From contig JAVHZZ010000006.1 in assembly GCA_036250195.1 (NCBI GenBank), positions 167,110,424-167,174,423 of the forward strand: 64,000 bases of DNA. The letters are read 5' to 3'. The DNA comes from Mixophyes australis (taxonomy: Eukaryota; Chordata; Amphibia; Anura; Limnodynastidae). Positions within the stretch are counted from its first letter, which is position 1; every line of letters begins with the position of its first letter. Below the pieces are notes generated by a model, which saw only the letters and a list, made by a program, of their open reading frames with translations, ran no database searches and had not been told where the DNA came from. The position numbers and the translations under genes are program-made. Below, piece by piece: positions 21,524 through 31,344 of the stretch.

Positions 21524-21748
21524 GGGGGGTATTCAATTGACGGCGGGATCGCTGAAAACCCCGCGCTCAAAAAATATTACCATTAATACGGTAATATCTC
21601 CCTGGATTTCAGCTCAGGGAGCTGCGAGCTGAAATCCAGCGAGTAAATTACCGTATTAACGGTATTTACGTGCAGGATTACCATAATGACGGTAATATTT
21701 TTCGAGCGCAGGGTTTTCGGCGATCCCGCCGTCAATTGAATACCCCCC
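21524..21748. mobile_element. Nested palindromic MITE, GGGGGTATTCAATTG ends
   Basis: A 225-bp inverted repeat that begins GGGGGGTATTCAATTGACGG and ends with its complement. Both arms also share GGCGGGATCGC and the GGTAATAT/ATATTACC phrase. It has no coding capacity. It interrupts the arm of the larger foldback element and so inserted later. The superfamily is undetermined, since no certain target duplication is visible. Confidence 0.8.
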
Positions 21749-22217
21749 TATAAATACTGATATGGACAAAATAACAACATCTAAATACTGACAAGGAGAA
21801 AATACCTACAGTGTAAATACTGGGTATCAGGGTATGCTGGCACTTGTGGTTCCCCAAGTATCAGCATGCCCCCCAAGGTTATGTTGCAGTACTTCAACCC
21901 TCAGCATGCCAAGACTGTTCATGGCAGCTCGGGCTTGCTGGGAACTGTAGTTCACCAATGTAAAATAGTGTTCAATTAATTTTAATTATTTTACACATTT
22001 ATTACCCCACACCCACTGCCCAGCAGTGAGGGAAGAGCCCAAGTGCAGTCCCTAACTCTCTAGGGAATCCAGCCCAGTGCTGACCTGCCTGGGGCTAGTT
22101 GGCATCATGGTAGGGGAATCCCTTGCTATGGGTTCCCCTGCTATAGTGTAACCAGCCCCGGTTGGCTAATCCTAAGGCTGGTTGAAGGAAAATAGGGGGA
22201 ACCCCATGCTGTTCGCA

Positions 22218-22233
22218 CCCCCCCCCCCCCCCC
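22218..22233. repeat. Poly-C run
   Basis: Sixteen C in a row inside the foldback element. The length is likely unstable and may be a sequencing artefact. Confidence 0.9.
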
Positions 22234-22745
22234 ATTTTCTTTTGAAAAGCACTAGGGTTAATATGACTGAGAAGGGGGAAAGTTACATTTTTCTTTCTAT
22301 ATATGTATTTTTTTTATCACAGTTTACGTGCTCACATTGACATTTTAATGCCAGCAGTGTGTTTGTCTGTATTTTCACTGCTATCAATCACACTGTCAGT
22401 ATTTTATCCATGTAGGTATTTTATCCATGTCAGCATTTACACTGTAGGTATTTTATCCATGTCAGTATTTACATTGTAGGTATATTCTCAAATCTGTATT
22501 TACAGTGTCATTATTTTCTCCTTGTCAGTATTTACACTGTCAGTATTTTCTCTTTATCAGTATTTACATTGTCAGTATTTTCTCCATGTAGGTAATTTTA
22601 TCCATGTCAATATTTATACTGTAGGTATTATCCTTGTCAGTACTTACACTGTAGCTTTTTTTTTTATCCATGTAGGTATTTTATCCATGTCAGTATGGTA
22701 TTTTCGAGTCAGTCTTATTTCCGTCAGTCTTATTTCCGTCTGAAA

Positions 22746-23659
22746 TGAGTTCCCAACCCACGTGATCAACTTTGTCCATGGCTTCACGTCCTACATTGTA
22801 TTCAGTGGCAAGGGACCATGTTTATCCTCCTACATAAACACTGCCAGGGTGAGGGAAAGTCGGGGGGGGGGGAGGGGGGGGGGGGGGGGGCTCTCACTAA
22901 ATCTTTGTGGATTTTTTAAATCTCCATCCCAAACTACTTCCAGGACATGAGTCCCTGAGAAATAGCTCCAAGGTTCTATCCTCTAGGCATATTATGGCTC
23001 CAGGTACAATCTGGGCAAGGTCAACCACTAGGCCATTTAAACTCTTGGCAAGGGCCTGGAAGGCCTCCCTGTAAGGTATTTTCTTGTTCCCAGTACTTTG
23101 GAGTAGGGAAAGTAGCCAAAAACCACTGTGACCTTTTGATCCACTATACCACCAGGGTGAGTATGATAATAAAACATTTTTTCCATCTTCAAACACGTTA
23201 AAACATGTTAAACATGTTGAAATATTTTTTAAAAATTGTAAATTAATTTTACATAGGCCCACAGTACACTATAATGATATTTACACAAGCGCTGCACTTT
23301 TAAGTTAAAATATGTTTGTAGAGAAGAGCAGCCACAATAGCTTATAAAAATAATAATAGTAGATATCAATACATTTTCAATATAAAATAGTTTAATACTT
23401 ATTTTTATAGCAATCCCACATAGAAGGTTTATTTTTTCTGTAAATAACAATGTCCCCCTAAAAATGATGCATGTTAGTAGGTCCATTTTCCTGATTTTAC
23501 ACTACATTTTGTCAGACACAGTATTTTTACAACTATACTACTGTACTGTAGTTTTTATGTCTTACTGGAAGTTACAGTAAAGTGTACTTAGTCCTTCAAT
23601 GGCCACCTCTGAGCCAGATTATGGGCTGGAGAGAGTGACTGCCTGGAACTATGGCTTCA
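22746..23659. other. Intron 3 sequence with a poly-G tract
   Basis: A G-run interrupted by single A lies at 22862-22890. The rest is AT-rich with no gene seen. A 121-residue minus-strand frame at 22897-23262 has no recognisable domain. Confidence 0.4.
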
Positions 23660-24045
23660 TATTAACCACGTGGTCACACCCCTCCTGTGGGTAATTCTGC
23701 AATGTACCTGCTGGTGAGGGCTATTAGTTTAATATGGGATGTATTTTTATGCAATGTTGGGAGTTTTAATGTAATGTGTGATTGGTGATAACTATTAATA
23801 TAATTTAGGGGCTAATAATGAATTGTGTCTCTGTATGTAATGTGGGGCTTATAATTTGGCCTATTTATTAAATGTGAATACTATTAATTTATAATTGGGT
23901 CTCGTTAGAGGAAGGAGGCCTATTTATTAAATATGGGTGTTATTGCGGGTGCAGCGCTGGCATTGCCAAGGTTCCATGTGCAGCCTAGAGGGGCCCCAAA
24001 GAATTGTCTGCACAGGTGGCCCAAGTTTTCTATTGGCAGCCCTGG
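23660..24045. repeat. Interspersed repeat, copy A, ending in a hAT-like terminus
   Basis: Phrases such as TTTAATATGGGATGTATTTT, GTAATGTGGGGCT and TAGAGGAAGGAGG recur in the same order at 26080-26330. The right edge is TTGGCAGCCCTG (24034-24045), the complement of the CAGGGCTGCCA start seen at 19760, so this looks like the right end of a related hAT-type element. The left end was not found. Confidence 0.6.
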
Positions 24046-24922
24046 TGATAGGTCTGCTGTAATTCATGGAAAGAATAGAAAGGTTCTTTTTATTTATATA
24101 GGAAAGTACTCTACTCAGAATGTCAACGTGTACGGCCACGCTGTACATTAAAGTACTAATATTAATATGTATCCCATACAATCCCACCATCTGTAAACTC
24201 CTTCACAAGGAGCACAGAATGCAATGAAATCTAGGGCCAACCACGAAAAAACATCTGCTATTCTGTGTTCCACATTTTATAAGGAATACAAATTGCCAGC
24301 TGTCACTTAACACTTGTCTGCTGAAGGTAAAAATGAAATGTGAGAGGAAGCCTTTCTTCCTTAGAAAATAAATATCTGGCTGTAAGATTGGACGCAGGAA
24401 AACCGTTTATGGAAAAATATTTAACTGCCTGCAGATGTACAATGAGGTGCCAGAGAGGGGGGGGGGTGGGGGGTGAGGGTTAGCATGAGGGTAAAGTTTT
24501 GGAAGAAAGTTACTAGACAACTTAAATATGAAATATACAAAGGATATTAAAGGTGATGCCAAATAATTCTTCTGTAGGGAAAAGGAAAAATAGATCCTAA
24601 TCATAAATAGATTTTATAGACTTTATTATTTTTACAATTATTAAAACACACAAGAGTAAATTATTCTGCACAAACAGATTTATCTGCATACCTGCATTAA
24701 TTAACCACTTGCAGTAGTGCAGTACAATACTGCAGGCTGGTGGCTCTATAAAAAAAAAAAAAAATTTTTTTTAATCCCCTGTTAATGGCAACTTTTTGCT
24801 CAGTTTTACAATGCCATTGTTGGTCTTGGGCTCTTACAGCTGAATGGTCCTGTGAATGGGCTCCCAAAATGTGTCTTCCCTGCACTGGTCCCACCCCCTG
24901 TCTTTCAAATTTACAAACTAAG

Positions 24923-24982
24923 CAAATGGGTACAGAACATAGCCCGCAAGAAATAAATTGGGCTATGTTCTGCACCCATTTG
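24923..24982. repeat. Short hairpin, 23-bp arms
   Basis: Arms 24923-24945 and 24960-24982 pair at 22 of 23 positions (CAAATGGGTACAGAACATAG against its complement) around a 14-nt loop. The shape resembles a small-RNA precursor or a tiny foldback element. Nothing shows that it is transcribed. Confidence 0.7.
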
Positions 24983-26054
24983 TGTAATGTGACCTATAAC
25001 TAGGCCACAACTGGTATAAAGCACTTTACTTGGTATTGTTATTCCAGGATCTAGTGTGGATGGAGCAAGTGAAGCATGTCCTCTGTGCACTAGATGTGCT
25101 GCAGGGTGCCACGTACAGTCAGTGTGAGTGATTCACAGGGCCTGTTTCTTTTTTCTTTTTTCTATTTTAAACATTTTTTCCACATTTTTTTCATACTTTT
25201 TTGGGGGGACTGGAAGAGGAGTGTTAGCGCCAAGTCATTGTCTGCCCGGGGAGGAGCCCTCTGCCTCTAGCTCAGATCCCTATCTGTCAACCCAGGGCTG
25301 GTGAAACCATTAGGCAAACCTATGTTATGGGATGTCTTAAATACTCAATGAGTGACACACACATGTCATTCATCCAGTTTTTCTTAATGCTCCCATGCCG
25401 CCCCCACAGAGCGATGGATTCTGTTATTGAGGAGAAGCAACTGGCAGGTTCTTACTTGTGAAGCTGCCAGCTGTTGCTCCTCCATGTTTGTGATAGGCTC
25501 AGAGTATGGTGCTTGGCTGTGGTGTCACAGCCAAGCACCACATGCAAACTGTAGTAGAGGATGCCATGCACCTCCTGCCTTTTAAGGTACGCAACAACAG
25601 GGGTGGGGGCACCATTTCTGAGAAAGGTGGATGCCGCCTACAGGGCTCCCAGCACAAGCGCCAACTCTGTGTCAACTTAGTCCAGGATGTCTAGACTGAC
25701 AGACAGGGTACACAGCCAGTCTGGGTGGGAGTTGTTCCTTATCCTCCACCCATGGTTCTCATTTTCCCACTGCTTCTCCTGTTCCTTTTCTCTCCATGTT
25801 GTCTAGCTTCTCCTCCATCCTTCAGCACAGGTGGTGCTGTTGCCAAGTCCTCAGAGTGCAGTGACTGCATAGAATACAGACAGATGGGGCTGTTTCCTAC
25901 AGCAACTGTCTGCAAAGCAGGCAAGAAGGTAATTGTGGTTGTGGTGTATTAAGGTAATGTAGTAAATGGTAATAATGTAATGTGGGGTTGTTAATATAAT
26001 GGGTTGGCTGGTGGGGTCTATTAATGTAGTGTGGGTGCTATTCATGTAATGTTG
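24983..26054. other. Intron 3 sequence, part of a dispersed repeat
   Basis: Sequence around 25255-25320 and 25690-25890 resembles 27560-27900 (CTATCTGTCA, GACAGCCAG and CTTCAGCACA-type phrases). This suggests two diverged copies of the interior of a non-autonomous element. No gene was found. Confidence 0.4.
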
Positions 26055-26335
26055 GGGTAATTGTGTACCTGCTGGTGAGAGCTATTTATTTAATATGGGA
26101 TGTATTTTTATACAATGTGGGGACTTTAATGTAATGTGCAGGTAGTGGTGTCTATTAATATGTTGCAGGAGCTAAGAATGCAATGTCTCTTTGCATGTAA
26201 TGTGGGGCTAATAAAATGGCTGGCTGGAGGAATCCTATTTATTAAATTTGACTATACTATTAATTTATCATTGGGGCTAGTTAGAGGAAGGAGGACTATT
26301 TATTAAATGTGGGTGTTATTGATTTAATATTGGTT
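26055..26335. repeat. Interspersed repeat, copy B
   Basis: A diverged copy of 23700-23945 in the same orientation, with the same sequence of short phrases (ATGGGATGTATTTTTAT, TGCATGTAATGTGGGGCTAA, TTAGAGGAAGGAGG). No terminus is visible. Confidence 0.6.
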
Positions 26336-26545
26336 TGTGTAAGGGTGGCATAGAGTGCTCACTTGTTGGTTGGTTTTCCAGGAGATGAATAGTACCTATC
26401 TCTTTTCTACACAGGGTCTCAACATTCCATGATCAAGCCAAGTAGCAACTGAACTTAAGACACTGAACTTAGGTAGTTAAATCTGCAAGAACAGGTAGGA
26501 CTGTCAACTGTCCCAATTCTGGTGGATCAGTCCCAATTTTGTCAT

Positions 26546-26668
26546 ATATGCCTTTCCCATTCTTCCCTTTTCACATATGCTCACCCACCATTCTAACTTT
26601 GTTGCATATGACCCTGCCCTTGCTTCCATTGTCCCATATGTGAAAAGGGAAGAATGGGAAAGGCATAT
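26546..26668. repeat. Perfect 34-bp inverted repeat
   Basis: Arm 26546-26579 (starts ATATGCCTTTCCC, ends TCACATATG) is the exact complement of arm 26635-26668, with 55 bp between. CATATG recurs through the region. It may be the core of a foldback element, with no coding capacity. Confidence 0.9.
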
Positions 26669-27298
26669 GTAACAAGAGAGAGTAGGGGATGCATATTTTA
26701 CTAGAAGAAGGATGGTTGGGGCATATGTGACTAGTGGATAGAGAGTTGGAACATAAGTGACTAGGGGAAGGCATGTTGGGGCACATGTGACAGGGGAGGG
26801 AGAAATGGAGACATAATGTGTGACAAGGGAAGGTGACCCAGGACCAAGAGAGAGGTGCTTGCTACATGTCAAATGTACATTATGTGGTGTGCCACAAACC
26901 TGCAGTATGTGGCGTGTTGCATAATGTTTTTTTGACATGTAATTGGGACTCATGTGTATGGTGCTGGCCCATGGTGTATGTGCATTTATCACAGAACTTC
27001 CAGTTCAACTTATTCTCTGGCTGTACCTCCTCTGTATGCTGCACACAAACTCAGGATGTTGGCCATGCCCCCTCCAACATCAGGCTTATTATTGGAATGG
27101 GGAGCCATAGCATGTGCTTTCTCTAGGCACCATGGATCCTTGTTATACCACCGTGTTAAACTGTGTTATACTTGAGAAATAGGAGATTATATTTTGGTGT
27201 AAATATTTGGGGTTGCACTATGTGGGTTAAAATAACTACTGGAAGAATCATGGAAAAGTGTATTTTCTTTCCATTGTTCTCATGATTTGTCTATATAA

Positions 27299-27301
<3 letters not shown>

Positions 27302-27343
<42 letters not shown>
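27302..27343. repeat. (TA)n microsatellite
   Basis: About 21 AT units followed by GGCTATATATGCC. Confidence 0.95.
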
Positions 27344-27346
<3 letters not shown>

Positions 27347-28419
27347 TATATATGCCAAAAAACAAAAACCCTATTTGTCCTAAAAAAAACAATGTGTGAA
27401 TCTAACAGCTGTGCACAAGGGCCCATCCCCTTGACTTATATGCCCACTTTTATTCCAGGGTTGTGTGGGAGAGGAGGCCAGGGCTCTGGAGAGGCCCAGG
27501 CTTTGGGGTTCTTCCTCGTGTTTAGTCCATTCCTGGAGACTAACTACCATATTAAGTGTCACGTGGCTGAGAGCTGGGATCAGCCTCCTGCCCTGATTGG
27601 CTCAGCTCCCTATCTGTCAGTATAGGGCAAGCTGACAGAGAGGGTAGACAGCCAGTTAGAGTGTTCATCTCCTCTTTTCTGATGGCCACCTCCCTCTTCG
27701 TTCTCCCCTTTCTTTATCTCCTAACTAACTTCTGCTTATTCCCTCACCTTCCCCTCTGTTTCTTCCCTTCCTTACCCTCAACTCCTCCACTACTCCTCTC
27801 CTTGCCTCTGCTTCCCCCCTCACCTTTAACTCAGGTCTTCCCCTTCCCTACCTTCCCACCCATCCTGTGTGGGACAGCTTTCCCTCCATCCCTCAGCACA
27901 TGTGGGGCTGATGCCACATCCCTGCATGTACAGAGACCATGCAAGAGGCAGAGAAATCCCTAAGGCCAGATTTAATCAGATGAAACTATTCATTCACAGT
28001 CACAGTCATTAAAATGAACAGACAACTCTATCTCTTCCAGTCCCTCCTGGTGCCGACTCAAGTTCATTTTGTCTGGAAAGGGACCCAGGAGAACCTCTAC
28101 TTGAACCTGAAACATTCTAAAACTGGACCAAACAATGCATGAAGTTCTTATTGGAGTCCTTAATTTTACAGGAAGTCCCATTTCTGCCATAAAAGTAAAA
28201 TTAGTAAATTTGGAGCTAAACCTAAGTACTTTTTCTTCATTTAGTAACTGAAATTCCTTTATAATCAAGGATTCTTTTTCATATTTGTATACCTATTTTA
28301 CCTATATGTTCAATTGCCCTGCCTTATGCAATATGTTGGATGCACTATTGGGTCTTTAAAGGAACAAGTATATGAAAATCAGTATATAAATAAAGTTTAA
28401 TACACTTCTAATTTATAGG
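27344..28419. other. Intron 3 sequence left of the chromovirus
   Basis: Holds the second copy of the CTATCTGTCAG/CAGCACA repeat (about 27560-27960) and a C/T-rich tract at 27700-27850. No gene was recognised. Confidence 0.4.
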
Positions 28420-28570
28420 CACTTTGTCACTCACCGGACCGTGAGTGCTTCTTCCCGGACATTTAGGAACCGTGGCCGTCCTCCATCCTGAGGGTCTGCG
28501 CATGCGCAGCCCTTTCCTATACTTCAGTGTATGTCCCTTTAACTCAATTGGCAGATCAGGCAACACTCCC

Positions 28571-28578
28571 TATATTAA
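28571..28578 (+). promoter_or_regulatory. TATA box of the chromovirus
   Basis: TATATTAA lies 31 bp upstream of GCCTGATCTT (28602-28611), the sequence complementary to the primer site. That is the normal distance to a transcription start. It is flanked by a perfect 12-bp inverted repeat, AGATCAGGCAAC (28553-28564) and its complement (28599-28610). The same box is at 34758 in the 3' LTR. Confidence 0.65.
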
Positions 28579-29880
28579 GCACCTGTGGTCAACACCACGT
28601 TGCCTGATCTTGGAGTCTCATTCCCCATGAGTCTCTGAAGGTGTTCCTGTATTCATCGTGTATTCAGCGCTGCTGATTCCTGTGGTTTCCAAACCACTTC
28701 TATCCCTGTGGTTTCCAAACCACTTCTACTACTGTGGTTCCCATACCACTTCTACCATCAACTGTATCATCGTGACTGTTTGCTGATTCCTATCCGCTGC
28801 CTCCGTGCACTACAGTCTTCTAAACCACTTCAACGCTATTATATATCATTGTGACTGTTTGCTGATTCCTATCCGCTGCCTCCGTGCACTCCAGCTTTTA
28901 CTTCACATCCACTCACCTGTTCATCATCAAGTCTGTGAGCTGATTCCTATCCGCTGCCTCCGTGCACTACAGTCTCCTGCTTGCAACTCGCCTGTGTTCA
29001 TCATCGTGACTGTTAGCTGATTCCTATCCGCTGCCTCCGTGCACTACAGTCTCCAGCTTCCAACTCGCCTGTGTTCATCATCGTGACCGTTAGCTGATTC
29101 CTATCCGCTGCCCCTGTGCATTGCAGCCTCATCTCAGCTCTCCTGTGTTTCCTTCGAGACTGCTGCTCTCATTGCCATCCGCTACACTTCGTGATCAACA
29201 GCTCCTGGTCTACTCTGCTCTCCCATGTTCCATCGCTGTTGGTACCTGTTGGTTGCTACTGGTTACCTCCGTGTGCCCGCAGAGTCCCGCTGCTGCTGTC
29301 AGCGCTATCGTCCATCTCCTGCTGATCCGCTCTCCACGCCTTCACGTGTCCCGCTGGTCTCTACCCTCCTGTCAGCATTGGATTCGTATCTCATCAACTA
29401 CTCCTCTGCTGGATCATCTCCATTCTCCTGGGTCCTCCCTGAGTCCAGTTCCACGTGTTATTGATTCCTGTGGATTCGTGTCCCTGTTGGTCTACTTACC
29501 TGTGCGCTGCACCTACTAGACCGCTGCCTCATCCATCCAGGGACTTCTCATCCAGCCGGCCTCCTGCCGCTCAGGTATCGCTGCACTCCTATCTGACTGC
29601 CTGCTTCTGAACCACGGTATGCATACTTCTCATTGACTGTGCTGGTGTATTGCATATCTTGCTGGACTGTGTTGGTTCTCTTTGGAGTCTGCTATCCGCT
29701 GAGTCTATTGCCATCATTGACTGTGTTATCTTGTGCTGGACTACTTCAAGAGACTTTCTATATTTGCAGACCTGTTCAGTAATTTATATATATTGTGCAT
29801 ATTACTGTGGATAGTGTATAAGGTGCCCGTGTATATCCTGTGTTGCAGTCTCTCCCCGTGCACCTCCTCACATATATATT

Positions 29881-30140
29881 CAGTGGTACAACTTGCTGAT
29901 GACAGACCACTGATCCCTGTTTCCTGTATCACCTGTTCCAGTATCCTCTCACATAGCAGTGGTACAACTTGCTACCGCAGACCACTGACTACCCGGATAC
30001 CTCCACTTGGATTCCATTCCTTCACTCAGACAGCGGTACAACTTGCTATCCGCAGACCGCTGACTCGCATCACCTCCTTGTTTCTGTTGGACATTCCTCC
30101 TCACTATAGCAGTGGTACAACTTGCTATCGCAGACCACTG
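29881..30140 (+). repeat. Four conserved hairpins in the chromovirus leader
   Basis: Copies at 29881-29912, 29957-29987, 30031-30062 and 30110-30140 have the form CAGTGGT-ACAACTTGCT-...-ACCACTG. The third copy has CAGCGGT and ACCGCTG, changing both sides of one base pair together. The loop word ACAACTTGCT is the same in all four. A packaging, dimerisation or translation role is possible but not shown. Confidence 0.85.
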
Positions 30141-30357
30141 ACTACCTTCACGTGCCCTTGTCCATACAGTTCCTCGTGTATTATTACCTCCATATTACCA
30201 GTGCTGCTAGTCATAGACTTTCCTGAGCATCTCATCATCTATCATTTCCTGTTCCGTGATCACCCAGCTACCAGAGTACCCTATTACCATCTACATTGCT
30301 CTGGTAAGCCTACCACCTGGTGATCCCTGGGTAAAGACTCCTAGTGCCCGTGACAGT

Positions 30358-30367
30358 AAGATCAGGC
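30358..30367 (+). other. Self-priming primer-binding site (predicted)
   Basis: AAGATCAGGC starts two bases after the 5' LTR, where the minus-strand primer binds in retroelements. It has no TGG start matching a tRNA 3' CCA end. It is instead the exact complement of GCCTGATCTT at the predicted RNA 5' end (28602-28611). Tf1 and relatives are known to prime from their own RNA 5' end in this way. Confidence 0.7.
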
Positions 30368-30368
30368 C

Positions 30369-31301
30369 ATGACAGACCCAGATACGGAACCTACCGCCAA
30401 AGAGATGCTGCAGCATCTGGTCAGCCGTGTGGAGCAACAGGATGCCCGCCAACAGCTGTTACTTCAGTGTTATCAGTCATTAACCTCCCAAGGAACATCT
30501 GGACAGACTGTGACAGCTACTACTGAGGCTCCTGTGCTTTCCTCCATTTCCCCAGTGCCATCCCAGGTGTCTACAGCTTCCACGCTTCACCTGCCTACTC
30601 CGTCAAAGTACGATGGAGACCCCAAAACTTGTAGGGGTTTCCTTAACCAATGTTCAGTCCATTTTGAGCTCCAACCTCAAAATTTTTCTACCCATCGTTC
30701 CAGAGTGGCCTATCTTATCTCTTTGTTTTCAGGACAAGCCCTGGCTTGGGCCTCCCCTCTGTGGGAAAGAAACGATCCAATATTACAAGATAGTGCCAAA
30801 TTCATCTCTACATTCCGAAGTGTGTTCGATGAACCAGGTCGTGTGACCTCCGCTGCTTCCAGCATCCTCCGTCTGCGACAAGGATCTCATACAGTAGGCC
30901 AGTACGTCATTCAATTTAGGATCTTAGCCTCTGAACTTCAGTGGAACACTGAAGCCCTAGTTGCCGCCTTCTGGCAGGGGCTCTCCGATAAAATTAAAGA
31001 TGCACTGACTACTCAGGAGCTTCCTTCGTCACTTGAAGATTTGATCTCTCTATGCCATCGTGTTGATATGAGATTTCGTGAAAGAGAGGCTGAGAAAACG
31101 ACTTCTGCTAAAGCACCTCTTCGTTCTAACCCTCAATTTCGTCCAGTGTCACCCTCTGTGATTCCCATGGAGATAGGACGTTCCAGATTATCTTCTGAGG
31201 AGAGAAAACGAAGAGTAAAGAATAGACTCTGTATCTATTGTGCTCATTCCACTCATGTCCTCAGCTCCTGCCCTAAGAGATCGGGAAATGCCAGGCCCTA
31301 A
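30369..31301 (+). CDS. gag: Gag of the chromovirus
   Basis: A 310-residue structural polyprotein that would build the cytoplasmic retroelement particle and bind its RNA. The ATG is one base after the primer site. Residues 1-75 are a polar, coiled-coil-like stretch (EMLQHLVSRVEQQ). A capsid-like region of the sushi/RTL type follows (about 78-235: KYDGDPKTCRGFLNQC, YLISLFSGQALAWASPLW, FWQGLSDKIKDAL). The C-terminus has one zinc knuckle, CIYCAHSTHVLSSC (C-x2-C-x4-H-x4-C). It ends with TAA at 31299. The slippery sequence just before the stop allows part of the ribosomes to go on into pol. Mammalian PEG10/RTL proteins are domesticated relatives of this Gag class. Confidence 0.93.
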   Translation: MTDPDTEPTAKEMLQHLVSRVEQQDARQQLLLQCYQSLTSQGTSGQTVTATTEAPVLSSISPVPSQVSTASTLHLPTPSKYDGDPKTCRGFLNQCSVHFELQPQNFSTHRSRVAYLISLFSGQALAWASPLWERNDPILQDSAKFISTFRSVFDEPGRVTSAASSILRLRQGSHTVGQYVIQFRILASELQWNTEALVAAFWQGLSDKIKDALTTQELPSSLEDLISLCHRVDMRFREREAEKTTSAKAPLRSNPQFRPVSPSVIPMEIGRSRLSSEERKRRVKNRLCIYCAHSTHVLSSCPKRSGNARP

Positions 31302-31344
31302 CTAGTTCCGGAGAGGTGAAGTTAGGGTCCCTGGAGTCCTCTCC
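31283..31344 (+). promoter_or_regulatory. -1 ribosomal frameshift signal with pseudoknot
   Basis: GGGAAAT (31283-31289) stands in the gag frame as G GGA AAT, the X XXY YYZ pattern for -1 slippage. The shift leads exactly into the open pol frame. Six bases later an 8-bp stem forms between CCCTAACT (31296-31303) and AGTTAGGG (31320-31327). Its loop word GGAGAGG (31310-31316) is the exact complement of CCTCTCC (31338-31344), which makes an H-type pseudoknot. The human PEG10 gene uses the close relative GGGAAAC. The structure is predicted by eye only. Confidence 0.85.

Larger units (their letters stand above)
21448..22745. mobile_element. Foldback-type element with AGTATTT repeats
   Basis: The left side (TTCCGACTGAAATAATACTG, CTGACGGAAAT, TACGAAAAT) is repeated in reverse on the right (ATTTTCGAGTCAGTC, TTATTTCCGTC, TGAAATGA). 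Between 22380 and 22700 the phrase CAGTATTT or GTAGGTATTTTATCCATG recurs at least ten times, and complementary phrases occur left of the centre. The middle is non-coding and includes a poly-C run. No target duplication was determined. A smaller MITE is nested inside. Confidence 0.6.
28425..30355 (+). repeat. 5' LTR of the chromovirus
   Basis: 1931 bp, TG...CA ends. U3 is short (about 177 bp to the predicted RNA start at 28602). R plus U5 is very long and contains two repeat series: about six copies of GATTCCTATCCGCTGC between 28860 and 29110, and four hairpins between 29881 and 30140. Reading frames inside it have no domain and recur at the same places in the 3' LTR. Confidence 0.95.

Noticed and set aside
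28445..30323. Several reading frames of 60-196 residues in the LTR
   Set aside because: They lie in LTR sequence, recur identically in the 3' LTR and show no domain; they reflect C/T-rich repeats.
30356..30368. tRNA-type primer-binding site
   Set aside because: No TGG start and only two bases between the LTR and the self-complementary 10-mer.
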